The translations under genes were made by a program, and so were the position numbers. DNA of 64,000 nt, taken from NCBI RefSeq assembly GCF_039555335.1, contig NC_092628.1:80192315-80256314 (forward strand), read 5' to 3'. Positions 22,801 through 33,800 of this stretch are shown here, in pieces. The notes under the pieces are model-generated. The model did not search any database, had not been told where the DNA came from, and was given only the letters and a program-made list of their open reading frames with translations. Position 1 is the first letter of the stretch. The number at the start of each line of letters is the position of its first letter. The DNA is from Amphiura filiformis (lineage: Eukaryota > Echinodermata > Ophiuroidea > Amphilepidida > Amphiuridae).

Positions 22801-25244
22801 CTCTATCAATTGAATGAATATGATGAATGAATAGAAATGATGGACATCAAGGTTGCGTTGCCGAAGTCATGATGTACCTAAACCACGGAAGAAATACAAA
22901 TAAACTTTAAATTAATCTAGATGTAGGTACAAAAGGCAAACCTTGTCCAAGGTAGTTAACACATTTGCTGGTCAGCCAAATTGGCCCAAAAAACACACAA
23001 GGTTGCTACGCTGGGCGGTCCATTTAATTTAATTTAATTTTGAGCCCAAATACCCGGCACTCCAGTCTCAAATGTTTCAAAATCAATGAACAATTACCAA
23101 TCAGTATAAAAATGAACAATTCTTAATCTTAGGCACTTGAAACTTGATTATGAGTATAGCGTCCACCGCCCGCGTTATGAATTTTGTGCCGCGTTTGAGA
23201 TGTAAAATCTGAAAATAATTCATTATTTTGCAAATTACTACTAAACCAGAAAGAAAATTTGTTCTGCAAAATTTTTAAACCCCTTTTTTTGTATTTGAAC
23301 CCTTCAAAAACTATTAGAGAACTATTAGATGAATCCATCTAAATATTTTAGCATTAAAAATATACAGGTTTTTGACCCTTGCTCTATCCAATTATTTCAA
23401 TTATACCTTTGGGATACCAGGGTAGGCTAGATGAGAAATGTTTTTACCAGATGGACATTGTTGATGTTGTAAATAATTTAACTAGGAAAGACCTAGTTTT
23501 GACAAATTGGTGCCAAAAATTTATTTCATAATGTTCTGCATGATTGTTATTTTTGTATTTAATGAGTCAATCCTCCCCCCATTTCCCCTATCCTCAAATG
23601 TATACGGAGCGGGTAGTACAAATTGGAGTGAAGAAGACCGGCAGGGTATACTTCGGAACACATTTAGTTTGTTTTAAAACTTGAAAAACAAAAAGCAAGA
23701 TAATTATACTTTTATAAATGTTTATGTGTGTTTGTGACATTATATTGCGAATGGCGATACCCAATAAGAATGAACAAAAGCGCATAAGCATTGGTTAAAG
23801 GCCGCTGATAATGAAACCTTGAAAATAATGAATAATGAAATAGTTGCCTCATTATGAGCTGAAAAAAATGGGACGCTAAACTCAACATCAAGTTTCAATA
23901 GCCTTATCAAAATTCCAATTTTTTATCATTTCATATTCATATAAATTTCACCCAGCACTAAAATTTGCCTAGCTTAGTATAACCCTGAAAACACGATACA
24001 TATTTTACATCGCAAATTAAAAGAAAAGATAGGTCAAGGAAACGTACCGGTACATAAATATGTTGTCTCTCTCTGCACTTGACTTACATGACTTGACCCA
24101 AATATATATTTTTGTGATGAGAGCATCGCACATGGAATTTTATGCCATTTTGTTTTGCATTAAAAGGGCATTTCATGACCGCATCACATCATCCCCCCCA
24201 ACCACGTTTCTCAAAAAAAAGTTGAGATTTTATACCACTGGAAACCTCTGGCTACATAATGTTTATAAATTAATTATATTAATGTACAAACAATTTCTTG
24301 CAGATTAATTCGTTCTGCAAAAATATGAAGAAATTTGAATGCAAAATCGGAATCAAAAGAAATTTTGGGCATAATTTTTTTTAGTGGACACCATGACTGA
24401 GTAGACACTTATTAGGTATGCCAGGCAAACACATTTGCTAGTCAGCCAAATTCGCCGACAATGTCAAACAATGCATTTTTACATAGAAATTTAAAACAAC
24501 TGGCGAAGAAAGAAACCTACATAAATATGTTTTCTATACTTCACTTGACCCAAATATATGATTTTTTATGGTGATAAGTCACTTTCGCACATGGAATTTT
24601 AGAGGATTTTGATAGCAGTTCCATTAAAAAAGCTGCTATCATCATAGAAACACCCCGAAATGCCGTTTTGGGGAATTTTGCTAGCTGAATCTTTTTGACA
24701 TTGTTTGATGAAAGTCAATCTTTGACAAGATGTAACTTTGCTACGGAAAGTGCTATGAAAAAAAGGTTTTCAGTTTTGGCTTTGTTTACTCAAGGGCTTT
24801 AATTTGATATATAAAATGATGCAGTTTGATGGCAAATTTGAATTCACATAGGCCTACCTACACTTATTGTACTGATAAAATAAAAATGTCATAAAAAGAT
24901 GATGCTTTTCAGTTTTGGCATTCTTTTATACTCAATAATTTGATATCGGTATATAAAATGATGTGGTTTGATGACAAATTTGAATTCACCTTTTGTGCCT
25001 ATGTATTTCATTTTCGGTGTATTTCAGTGATACAGTATAAAACAGTAAATTATGTAACTTGATTGAAAAAAAAAAATTATAAGCTTACTAACAATTATTG
25101 TGTTATTAATATTTGCTACAGAAAATCGATCAAAAGTGTGCTGCTGCTTACGCAACAACATGTAAAGAAGAAAAGGGAATTCTTACCACTTATATGACCA
25201 CGTTTTAAAACCAGCACTATTCGTCTAGCAAGATCTAATGCCAT
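19638..25244 (-). CDS. MRPL18: Mitochondrial ribosomal protein uL18m, four-exon gene
   Basis: Structural component of the mitochondrial large ribosomal subunit, uL18 (L18p/L5e) family. Coding exons on the minus strand are 25244-25187, 22494-22266, 21401-21170 and 19853-19638. All junctions are GT..AG and phases agree (1, 2, 0), giving 244 residues. The N-terminus (MALDLARRIVLVLKRGH) is basic and amphipathic like a mitochondrial targeting signal. Conserved blocks are NRNPRNLEKMGIAIKDRGW (66-84), ASTKEWSIRKFLYSS (about 121-135) and GRIMAHRCLQSGI. The last exon carries GITDGGIILEEPETY, the usual uL18m C-terminus, followed by about 50 extra acidic residues. The human protein is about 180 residues, so this one is longer at its C-end. 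Confidence 0.93.
19930..20559. mobile_element. Inverted-repeat element in MRPL18 intron 3
   Basis: The left end GGCCTTGCCATTT...GGCGAG is matched by the inverted right end CTCGCC...GCAAGGCC. The arms are diverged and GCTCGCC/CACTCGCC-rich. Two CAGTGGCGTAGC-like motifs (20010 and 20283), common at hAT-element ends, lie inside in direct orientation and may mark an older nested insertion. Confidence 0.5.
20560..21169. other. MRPL18 intron 3, remaining part
   Basis: No second gene or clear repeat seen. Confidence 0.4.
21170..21401 (-). CDS. MRPL18: MRPL18 coding exon 3
   Basis: Residues 96-173, the core of the L18 domain (HLEHRNGFQVLGASTKEW and the helix around GRIMAHRCLQSG). The acceptor is tattacag and the donor gtatgt. 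Confidence 0.93.
21430..21560 (-). repeat. Copy of PLE 3' tail in MRPL18 intron 2
   Basis: On the minus strand this reads CCCCACATCAAGTTGGT, then GTATCCTCTTGTATCAT and CCTCGTCCGTTGG, matching 14934-15048 downstream of the PLE. A weaker partial match (CAAGTTGGTATACCTTGCTTGG) follows on the plus strand near 21732. Confidence 0.65.
22070..22147 (+). promoter_or_regulatory. ETS/E2F-like cluster before a short ATG exon
   Basis: CACTTCCGGG (about 22055-22064) and TTTCGCGGGAAA (about 22079-22090), ETS- and E2F-type motifs, stand on the plus strand inside MRPL18 intron 2. About 40 bp later ATGGCGAAAGCTAAA is followed by gtaggg, a possible donor after only five codons. This looks like a promoter with a minimal first exon, but no downstream exon was found. 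Confidence 0.3.
22266..22494 (-). CDS. MRPL18: MRPL18 coding exon 2
   Basis: Residues 20-95 and part of 96. The acceptor follows a T-rich tract (tttctttcag) and the donor is gtaaga. Contains the invariant-looking NRNPRNLE block that made the family recognisable. Confidence 0.92.
22495..24029. other. MRPL18 intron 1, no further gene seen
   Basis: AT-rich intronic sequence. A short shared motif ACACATTTGCTGGTCAGCC (22960) recurs near 24430. Confidence 0.4.
24030..25000 (+). repeat. Degenerate direct repeats in MRPL18 intron 1
   Basis: ACATAAATATGTT...CTTGACCCAAATATAT...CGCACATGGAATTTTA occurs at about 24053-24140 and again at about 24520-24602. Separately, TTTTCAGTTTTGGC...ATATAAAATGATG...GACAAATTTGAATTCAC occurs at about 24766-24846 and about 24905-24988. 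These look like old tandem duplications of a noncoding element. Confidence 0.55.
25187..25244 (-). CDS. MRPL18: MRPL18 coding exon 1
   Basis: Encodes residues 1-19 plus one base of codon 20. The donor is gtaaga. Most of the targeting peptide lies here, with four Arg or Lys and a single Asp. Confidence 0.8.
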
Positions 25245-25387
25245 GTTTCTAACTCAACTGAACTTCTTTCATGCACAAATATGCCATGCATGTGTGTCCA
25301 GAAAATGATTGTATAGTGCTTATATTCCAGTTTTTTTGTGCGATTATGTTTTATATGCTATGCACCTTCTCCTTTAAATCCTATGTG

Positions 25388-25395
25388 TGACGTCA
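25388..25395. promoter_or_regulatory. CRE palindrome upstream of MRPL18
   Basis: A perfect TGACGTCA stands 144 bp upstream of the MRPL18 start codon, a position consistent with CREB/ATF input to its promoter. Function is inferred from motif and position only. Confidence 0.45.
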
Positions 25396-25734
25396 CCTAA
25401 TTGATATTGAATTGCATTAAAACTATTGGAATATAGTAATCGTTTATATTGGAGGCGCTCTTTGCAGTTTAAAAAAATTGACCCTGAAATTGACCTGGAA
25501 ATTCACTAATATTTTCGCTTTCAACCACTGACGTCTAGCGTCTGTTGTCATGGTAAGCAAAAAATAAGCAATTTACAACAGTTATTGTTTTGACTGGAAG
25601 TTTTGTTCTCTCTATAACATGTGTACTATAGTACGAATTTTTATCTCATCCTCATACCTGAGTGGAAAGCCTTGAAATTATAAGCTTACTCCACAGCTCC
25701 ATTCATTTACATTATAAATTCATGTTATGTATTG

Positions 25735-26175
25735 TTATTTTAGCCCCTGTCTTACTCGAGAACTCTAGCTTCGAATTTGCACACAATAGTTGTAAAATGC
25801 ATTCGATGCTAGTGCCTTGCTATCGTTTTTCGGTCGGACAGCGGTGCAATTTTTTGCAACAGGTTTTAAATTTATTCTGTCTGATGTCCGTTAAATGTCA
25901 TGTTGTTGAAATTTGGATGAAAGTTATTTCGATGAGTCAACTCTATCTTTTGAGCAAGATTTGCCTATTTTGAACGGTCTAAAATTATGCTGAAGTGTAA
26001 TTTTAGCAACATTTTTGATGCGATCGCCTGTTGTGATCGGTTGTGTTTACTTCTGAACTTCCATTGCTTTACACAGTGTCATGCTTCAGCGAATCCGACT
26101 AGATTTTGAATGCAATGGTCTCTAGCCTAGAATGTGAAGCTATCGGTGAGCAAATTCTTGGCTAGACCTCTCGAG
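25735..26175 (+). repeat. Segmental duplication, uninterrupted copy
   Basis: Contains GAACTCTAGCTTCGAATTTG and, 240 bp on, TGTGTTTACTTCTGAACTTC with CATTGCTTTACAC. The same blocks recur in the same order at 27800-27870 and 29143-29362. Confidence 0.75.
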
Positions 26176-26181
26176 CAACCC

Positions 26182-26315
26182 CTGTTGTGCATCTATCATC
26201 TCATATAACATGGGCGACATCATTATGATTATCGCCTTGTTGTTTTAGTACACAAAAATAATGATGTTGTGTGTTATATGAGACGATACATCATACATGG
26301 ATAGATGCACGACAG
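26182..26315. mobile_element. Small foldback element
   Basis: CTGTTGTGCATCTATC at the left and GATAGATGCACGACAG at the right are near-complements. The inner ATCTCATATAACA is matched by TGTTATATGAGA. Total length 134 bp, noncoding. Confidence 0.6.
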
Positions 26316-26376
26316 CGATTAAAATACCTTTATTCTCATTCTTCAACAATAAAAACACTTCAATTCAAATAAATAT

Positions 26377-26890
26377 ATTAAAGTCATAATGTACGATCTT
26401 TTTTCAGAATTTACCTTTATTTTTTTCAAAACCGATTTTTTGGCATATTTGTAATACTTACACATGTTATAACTTAAATCTATGAGCAAACTGTCAAATT
26501 CGTCCTATTTGTAGTAAACGGGGCGATTCTGTTGGTCCGACATAAAGTCATAATTTTTTTAGATTATGACTTTATGTCGGCCACGATCGCAAACCGTAGT
26601 CTCGTACAAAACTAGCTTGGTTACGCTCCCTCCACATGTGGAGGGAGCGTGAACTAAACTGGCCGCGTGAGAGACTAACTCTGAGGCCGCACTCACTGTC
26701 CTGATCCAAATAGTGCGATATGTTTCGAGTGATAGAGGTGAAGGTTTATTCTGGTGTTTCTTTGCAAATTCCCAATGTTTTTCAAGCGTCCAAATGTATT
26801 GGGAACTTTCATAATGATTGCATATTATCATTTTAGAAGAAAAAAAGAAAAATCTAAAAATTTAAAAAGATCGTACATTAAGGCTTTAAT
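26377..26890. mobile_element. MITE with palindromic core
   Basis: The ends are ATTAAAGTCATAATGTACGA and the inverted partner ending TCGTACATTAAGGCTTTAAT. Inside are two further palindromes: CCGACATAAAGTCATAAT (26537) facing its complement (to 26580), and the perfect 28-nt palindrome at 26623-26650 (ACGCTCCCTCCACA facing its complement). The 514-bp element is noncoding. Confidence 0.68.
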
Positions 26891-27040
26891 CATGAGTATA
26901 CCAAATTTTAATCAAATTAAAGCCTACAAAGAATTACCTACATATAGGGCTTAGAATCGATCAGTCCCGTTGTTGCTAGCATCTCCGATTGGTTCAAATA
27001 GCACATACAACTTACAAGTATCGCCTCAACACACACACTA

Positions 27041-27229
27041 GGGCTGGAAAAAATGCAACATTTCCCGGGAACATCATCAAAATTTCCCTCCAAGTTTGCA
27101 AAATTTCCCTCCACTTGAAAATGTTTCCATTATTTCTTATTGTATTTCTTTGTAGAAGACAAAAATTTCCCTCCAAATAGCAAAATTTCCTGGGAACATG
27201 GTTCCCAAGTTCCCCACTTTTTCCAGGCA
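27041..27229. mobile_element. Possible short MITE
   Basis: GGGCTGGAAAAA at the left and TTTTTCCAGGC at the right are inverted. A second imperfect pair (TTTCCCGGGAAC and GGGAACATGGTTCCC) lies inside. The interior repeats 'AAATTTCCCTCCA' several times. Confidence 0.5.
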
Positions 27230-27311
27230 TAAATTTACTGTTAAGTGTGTAATAACGTATCATATCACAAGACTAAGAACCAATAAGATTGCAGGAACTT
27301 TCTTAAAGTGT

Positions 27312-27661
27312 TTAAGGGGGTACTACACCCCTGGCCAATTTTGTGCCTATTTTTGCATTTTTCTCAAAAAATTATAGCACATTGGTGACATGTAAGATAT
27401 GTATATTGGCAAAGACTGAAAATTCAGCAACTCAAGGCAAGTAGTTATTTGATTTATTGATCAAATATTGGTTTTCCCTCATTTTTGACTGTAACTCCAC
27501 AACTGTTGTCTGTGCTGAAATAAAATTTCCAGCGCAGTAGTTGTAGTTGTAGTTCTTGCCCCTATAAATATACATATTTTACTTGTCACCAATGTGCTAA
27601 AATTTTTGAGAAAAATGCAAAAATAGGCACAAAATTGGGCAGGGGTGTGGTACCCCCTTAA
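27312..27661. mobile_element. TTAA-flanked MITE, family copy 2
   Basis: The ends TTAAGGGGGTACTACACCC and GGGTGTGGTACCCCCTTAA, with inverted subterminal TTTTTGCATTTTTCTCAAA, match the element at 5172-5466. Slightly longer (350 bp). Confidence 0.8.
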
Positions 27662-27919
27662 GAATATATATTATTAATATTTTGCAGATTTCTAAATTAC
27701 AAATTAAGCCTACTCAGTGCTAACTGTCCAGCGCATATTATTTTCCTGTTTCCACAAAAGGTTGTGCACATGTGATGTTGTGCGCATATATATGCAATTA
27801 TTCAAGAACTCTAGCTTCGAATTTGAACACGAAACGCATTCGATGCAAACAATCTTTGCCCCCCTGCCCCTTTACACATAGTATACATACATACATACAA
27901 GATTTTGGGGAACCCGAAT

Positions 27920-28834
27920 TTAAGGTGGTACTACACCCCTTGTGACTATTTTTGCATTTTTCTCAAAAATTAATAACACACTGGTAACAAAAGTTATGTA
28001 TATTATAGGGGCAAGGAATCCAGTTACTACACTGGAATTTCAGTGACTCAAGACAAGCGGTACGTTATTTATGATAAGAAAAGAATAAGATGGAATGTAC
28101 CTCATTTCTTAGCATATACAGGGTGTCCCAGAAGTAACTTAACATTGTGAATTTGCCATAACTTGCGTTGGGTTAATAGTGTTGTTACAAAAACTGCACA
28201 GTATGTAGATAATTCTTTTAGAAATGTTATAAATGATACCAAACATGCCTACATGTATGTGGTCATTACCTTAAGGCAATAGGCATGAAATTGACAGATA
28301 TCTACCATACCGTAAAACCCACTTTTATGAACACAAAATAAGTCTCGTCATTTGAGACGTGATGACACAATATAACGTGTTATCGTTTTAAAATCTGTTT
28401 TGTTTAATTTTGCTATGTTTGTTTGCTTCATAATTTGATGTCAAATTTCTTAACAACTTGTAATTCATGTGCTTGAACAAAGCACATATGAGCTTGCTTT
28501 TGTGGGTTTGATACACACATATACAGTCGCACAGTAAGGTCAAGGGGTCATCAATAATGCTGTTTTTGGTATCAGAATAATTCTAAAAGATCAATCTATG
28601 TGAATATGTTGTCCATTTTGGTATGAAGATATGGCAAATTCACAATGTTAAGTTACTTTTGGGACACACTGTATAATGAACCACTTGTCTTGAATTACTG
28701 AAATTTCAGTGTGAAGTAATTGGATTCCTTGCCCCTATAATGTACATGACTTTTGTTACCAGTGTGTAGTTATTTTTTTGAGAAAAATGCAAAATTAGTC
28801 ACAAAATTTACCAGGGGGTGTAGTACCATCTTAA
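27920..28834. mobile_element. TTAA-flanked MITE, family copy 3, with nested insertion
   Basis: The ends TTAAGGTGGTACTACACC and GGTGTAGTACCATCTTAA plus the subterminal TTTTTGCATTTTTCTCAAAA pair mark a third family member. Its middle is split by the element at 28119-28671. Confidence 0.75.
28119..28671. mobile_element. TA-flanked (Tc1/mariner-like) MITE, nested
   Basis: CAGGGTGTCCCAGAAGTAAC at the left and GTTACTTTTGGGACACACTG at the right form inverted repeats of about 45 bp. TA stands outside each end, the target duplication of Tc1/mariner elements. The interior of about 460 bp encodes nothing recognisable. Confidence 0.75.
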
Positions 28835-29519
28835 AACCTTAAAATGTCTTATCATATAATGCGAGTGCAGCGAGCAGGAAATTTTGCATATTTTGTGTTC
28901 CTACATCTTTTTAGGGGGATATAGAAACAGTGCCCAAAATATCTGTGCCAAAAAATCGCTTCCCCCCCTTCCGACCTACCAAAAATAGCTTGACCCCCTT
29001 TTGACTTGCCAAAAAATGCTTGCCCCCCTCCTTTTGGCCTGCCAAAAAATCTTTGCCCCCCCCCACCTACATGTATAATTCACCACCCTGGGAGTACACA
29101 TTTATTGCACCACCCCTTATATTTTGAGTAAAGACTGGCTATTTTGAACAGTCCAAAAGTTTGTTGAAGTGCAATTTTAGCAACATATTTGATGTGATCA
29201 CCCGTTGTGATATTGGCTGTGTTTACTTCTGAACTTCCATTGCTTTACACGGTATGGTATCATGCTTCAGCGTTCCGACTAGATTTCGAATGCACCGGTC
29301 TCGAGCCTTGAATGTGAAGCTCATCGGTGAGCAAATTTGTGGCTAGACTTCTCAAGCAAATATGCACATAAAATCACTGTTTGTCCAGCACGCTTCAGCT
29401 TGGGTGTTTGGAATTCCGAAAATCAATAAAAAAGGTGGGGGTTTAAAAGCCTGCAGACTTTTGAAAATCATAATGAATGTACAATTTTAACGGTAAGTTA
29501 ATACAACTTAAGGGCTCAA

Positions 29520-29695
29520 ATAGCGACATTTTCTCATATTTTTTGTGGGACCTGTGAGCACATCAGACATTATCGAAATGCATTTTTAAAACAAGGAATG
29601 TCCTGATGATATCAAATTTTTTTTTTTTAATTTGCGATATAATGTACACATTTTATGGCAAATTTAACAGTCTTCGAAGTAAATTGTATAAATCT
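29520..29695 (+). repeat. Dispersed repeat, pair of 7450-7660
   Basis: Shares GAGCACATCAGACAT, 'AAGGAATGTCCTGATG' and 'TTATGGCAAATTTAACAGTC' with the complement of 7450-7660. Confidence 0.6.
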
Positions 29696-29711
29696 AATGA
29701 TATGTACTTTA

Positions 29712-30507
29712 AGGGGGCTTTCATTTTCTTTGGAATGAGGGGTCATGAATATACTGGGGGTGGTCAAAGAATTTTTAGACCAAAAATTGGAGGGTTATAA
29801 TTTTTTTACACCAAACATAGGGGGGTAGCTGGTGACTCAAAATTTTTGTACATTAGGTTTCACTGCCTGAAGAGATTTGATCAAAAATTGAATTCCCTCC
29901 TGAGGTTGGTATCTGTCAATGAGGTGACCAGATCACCAGGCTGGCATTGTGGCTAGAGGCAGTTTATAACACAAATGGGTCAATGAGATACATTAAAAAT
30001 GACCTTGTGTGGTATTTAGTTTCCAGGAAGTGAAATTTGCCTGAGTGTATTTGTGGTTAAATGTTGATTTCTTACTACAAGAGTTATTACCGTTGATTTG
30101 GTTGAAAAAGGAGGTGAGACATGATCAATTCTGTTCAGGTAGTGAAGCCTAATGATGTTGCTGGCACATTATTTTAACTTACGATCAAAATGTGCGCACA
30201 GGTTTTAGTTATATGATGCTAAACTTTTGCGCGCTCCGCGCACTTTCTTTGCACTTACAGTCCAGATTTAAATAGACTCCACGCACATTCTTCACACTTA
30301 CGTTTTTGCGCACTCTGCGCATTAGTTCCAGCAAGCAATAATTTGTCTTGAGTCTGTGTGGACGGAAGGTGGGGGTCATAAAAATTTTGGACCGAGGTAG
30401 GTGGGTCATAACCAAATTAGCCCGTGATGGAGGGGGGTCATAAAAAAATTGACTGGTCACCGACATATTCATGACCCCCCCTCTTCCGAAGAAAATGACA
30501 TCCCCCT
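29712..30507. mobile_element. Inverted-repeat element upstream of STK36
   Basis: The left end AGGGGGCTTTCATTTTCTT, then GGTCATGAATAT, is matched by ATATTCATGACC and AAGAAAATGACATCCCCCT at the right. The length is about 796 bp. The interior repeats GGGGGTCATAA-like words and GCGCACTC. No coding sequence. Confidence 0.65.
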
Positions 30508-30751
30508 ATGTGTATGTAGCTGGGATGAAAAGCCGACAATCAATATTGAAAATTTTGACCTTTCATATTGAAGACATAGTTTTCTTTCCCAAAAGACCTA
30601 AATTTGTTGTTTCTCTTGATTCTTTCTTAGATTTTCTTTCATCAGGGAAAACAGAGACTAAGTTTAAAATGTTATTTTCAGCTTTATTGTGTTCTTGGTT
30701 CTTGTTTTTGTACTACATAACATAGCTTGTTTTTTATTATCTTTCCTACAG

Positions 30752-30803
30752 ATGTGACCGGTGGAATGTGAGAAGTACCATTCAATTCAACACAATATTC
30801 ACA
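30752..30803 (+). other. STK36: STK36 5' UTR in first coding exon
   Basis: A good acceptor (ttatctttcctacag, ending 30751) precedes the start-codon exon, so at least one upstream noncoding exon is likely. It was not identified. Confidence 0.5.
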
Positions 30804-30887
30804 ATGGATAATTATCATGTGTTGGAGATGATAGGGGAGGGGTCTTTTGGTAAGGTCTACAGAGGCAGAAGGAAATACACAGGAAAA
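30804..30887 (+). CDS. STK36: STK36 exon with start codon (residues 1-28)
   Basis: Opens [19 protein letters not shown], which matches the family N-terminus and fixes the start. Donor gtaagt, phase 0. Confidence 0.93.
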
Positions 30888-33800
30888 GTAAGTCAAACTC
30901 AAACTCATCAAATAGACTAAAGAGGAAAATATTTGGTGCTTGAAATTCTAGGCCCAAGGACACAGGATGCAAATTGTTTTGAAATAGGATGGGACTTTTT
31001 CCAGCTTTTTGTTTGGTTTCATATTTGGCATGATTGCCCCTTTTCCTACAGGAGACCTGAGATCCAAATAGAGGTCATCAGTGTGACATCATATCCCGCA
31101 TCATATCGGCCATCTTGTAGGTAACTCAATGTAATTACCTTTAAGTATAAAAGAAATGATGTGATAACCAAGAGATGAGTACACAGATTTACACCATGAC
31201 AATAAAGGGAAATACAACCGTATTGATTTACCAGCTTTTACCACAAGATGGCGAAAAGCTGATGGCCTCTATCACTCAGAATACAGATTCAGTACCTACT
31301 CATTGACAACATGTTTATAGCTTTAGTAATGCTAGGAAGTTAAAGTGGACTGTCATATTATTGTAAATTTCAATCAGTGTCATATCTAGTGATTTGATTT
31401 CATCCGATTTATTTCTTCCATCAACAGGTAGTTGCATTGAAATTCATTCCCAAAGTTGGCAGGAGTGAAAAAGACCTTGAAAACCTGCGCCGTGAGATAG
31501 AGATCATGCGTGAACTTCATCATGGCAATATCATTGAGATGCTGGATAGTTTTGAGACAGCCAAAGAGGTAGTTGCTGTGACAGATTATGCAGAGGGAGA
31601 ATTATTTCAGATTCTAGAAGATGATGGCAACTTACCAGAGGAACAAGTGAGTGCAGGGTTTCAAATAGGATTCATAAAATTTGTTGTTTAAAACATTGTT
31701 AATCCCCATTCTGTAGAGTTGGGTTTGGGACACACTGCACACTCCAAAATACACACGCACCCCTACACATACTGACTGCAACATGCAGGGGTGCGTGTGC
31801 AATCGCTTTCAATCAAAGACACACACACACTCTACATTCCAACCGCAGACCACTCGGGCATTGGAGACCATCCTTGGTTAGTGGAGGTCTGCAAACGACC
31901 GTAAATGCATGTATAACATATTTGCCAAATATGTCCTCTATCCTTATGTAAGAGATAACGTCCGCAGTTACTAGATTAAATTCCATACCACAAAAATACA
32001 AAAAAATGGTGAAAAGGTCCTCGGTATGTCGATTGAGTACAAATTCTGACGTCCACGTTTGCATAGTCCTAAACAACGTCCATGTTTGACAGCGATTGCA
32101 TGTATGTATATGAAAATGCACCCCAACACACACACAAACAAACACAATCAAGGAAAAAAGGGAAGGAAAAATATATTCAAATAATAATGCTCCTTTGAAA
32201 TAAAACATGTTGGACAAGAGAATAGCCAAAAGCACACATGACAAATATAGGTCTATCTTTCTAATAATAGCTTTTACTGATGTTGTATCATCCAGAACGG
32301 GCATCAACAAGTTATTGAGTGTGTATGGCCTGTGATGGAATACATTAGTATATAATGAAAGGATTTCAAAGCAAACAAAACATAACATTAGTTTTTTCCA
32401 TTTTGGTTGCTTTACAGGTGCAGGTGATAGCATGTCAGTTAGTTTCAGCACTGTACTACCTACATGCCCATCGTATCCTACATAGAGATATGAAGCCACA
32501 GAATATACTTCTTGGCAAAGGAGGAGTGGTTAAATTGTGTGACTTTGGTTTTGCCAGGGCTATGAGTATCAATACATTAGTATTGACATCTATCAAGGTA
32601 AAATATTGTCAACTTAATTCCATTTTTTTCCTTTTATATTAGCCAATTATATAATGAATTGAGGGATACAATATTATACTGTATGAGTATATTGGCAGAT
32701 AATGGTTGTGTTAACAGTATTTTGCAGTTTTGTTTCTTGTGTAATTACACTTATCTATTCACATTGTTTAAAACAAGATAATATAGGCTTCGAAATGTTT
32801 TACAGTGTGAAATAATTAATGTATAGCAACAAAAAGCCACATTTTAATACTGGTCTTGGTCACACTGTTCCACTCAAAGTTGAATACATACCTATGCTGC
32901 TGGTTTGCTTATACCCAGCATTAGCCCACAAAGCAACATGCTCATTATTGACCCATTGACCCAACTTTAATTAAGAATAATGTTCAAAGTTTTTTTTTGT
33001 TGTTGTTGCAGGGCACACCACTGTACATGGCTCCTGAGTTGGTAGAGGAGAAACCATATGATCACACTGCTGATCTCTGGTCTCTGGGATGTATTTTGTA
33101 TGAGCTGTTTGTTGGTACACCACCCTTTTACACCAATAGTATATTTCAACTTGTCAGCCTTATCATTAAGGTATTTATATGGGATTTAGAAACAAATTAT
33201 ATGGATCATTGTTCTTGATGTTGCAGGATCAGAAATCTATGATGATGTCTTTTGTTCATTTAATTGTCCTAAGAATAAGTTTGGAGTTCAAAAGCACTTC
33301 AATACTGGTTAAAGCCTGTTATAGAATACATAATCTCCCTAATAATATAATCTCCCTGATTTGTTTAGGTTTGAAAAATCGGTACAACTAAGGACAACAT
33401 GTTTTAGTGGAGTAGTTAGAATTTTTGGTAAAATGAAAGATTGAGTATTTGTTAGCTTTGATTTTTGTGGTAAATATACATCGCAAGTCATTTCATGAGT
33501 TGTCGCAATCATTTTATAAATTTCTTTTTCAGGACCCAGTAAAGTGGCCAAAGAATATGAGTCCTGAATTCAAGGTAAGAAATGTTTGTTGCTCTTATTT
33601 ATTTACTTACTTGTTAGCTGGTTTCTTAATTAACTCAGGTCATAATTGACATAGTGCTATTTGATATTAACATGATGCAAACATTTTTATGAAGCTGCCG
33701 ACACTCTGATATGGGAGGAAATGGAACCTTTCTTGTTTAAGTCAGCAGTTTAATGCAGAGTGAACAAGACAAATCAATTTAGGGCATTCTCATTCTTCTG

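Larger units (their letters stand above)
27800..29362 (+). repeat. Segmental duplication, copy split by MITEs
   Basis: Blocks of 25735-26175 recur at about 27800-27870 and 29143-29362 in the same order, with inserted transposons and about 300 bp of CCCC-rich noncoding sequence between. The pair must therefore predate the MITE insertions, or the insertions happened after duplication in this copy only. Confidence 0.7.

Noticed and set aside
31813-32499. A 228-codon minus-strand open frame over STK36 intron 2 and exon 3
   Set aside because: It overlaps the STK36 kinase exon in antisense and resembles nothing known. Length alone is not enough in an AT-rich genome.
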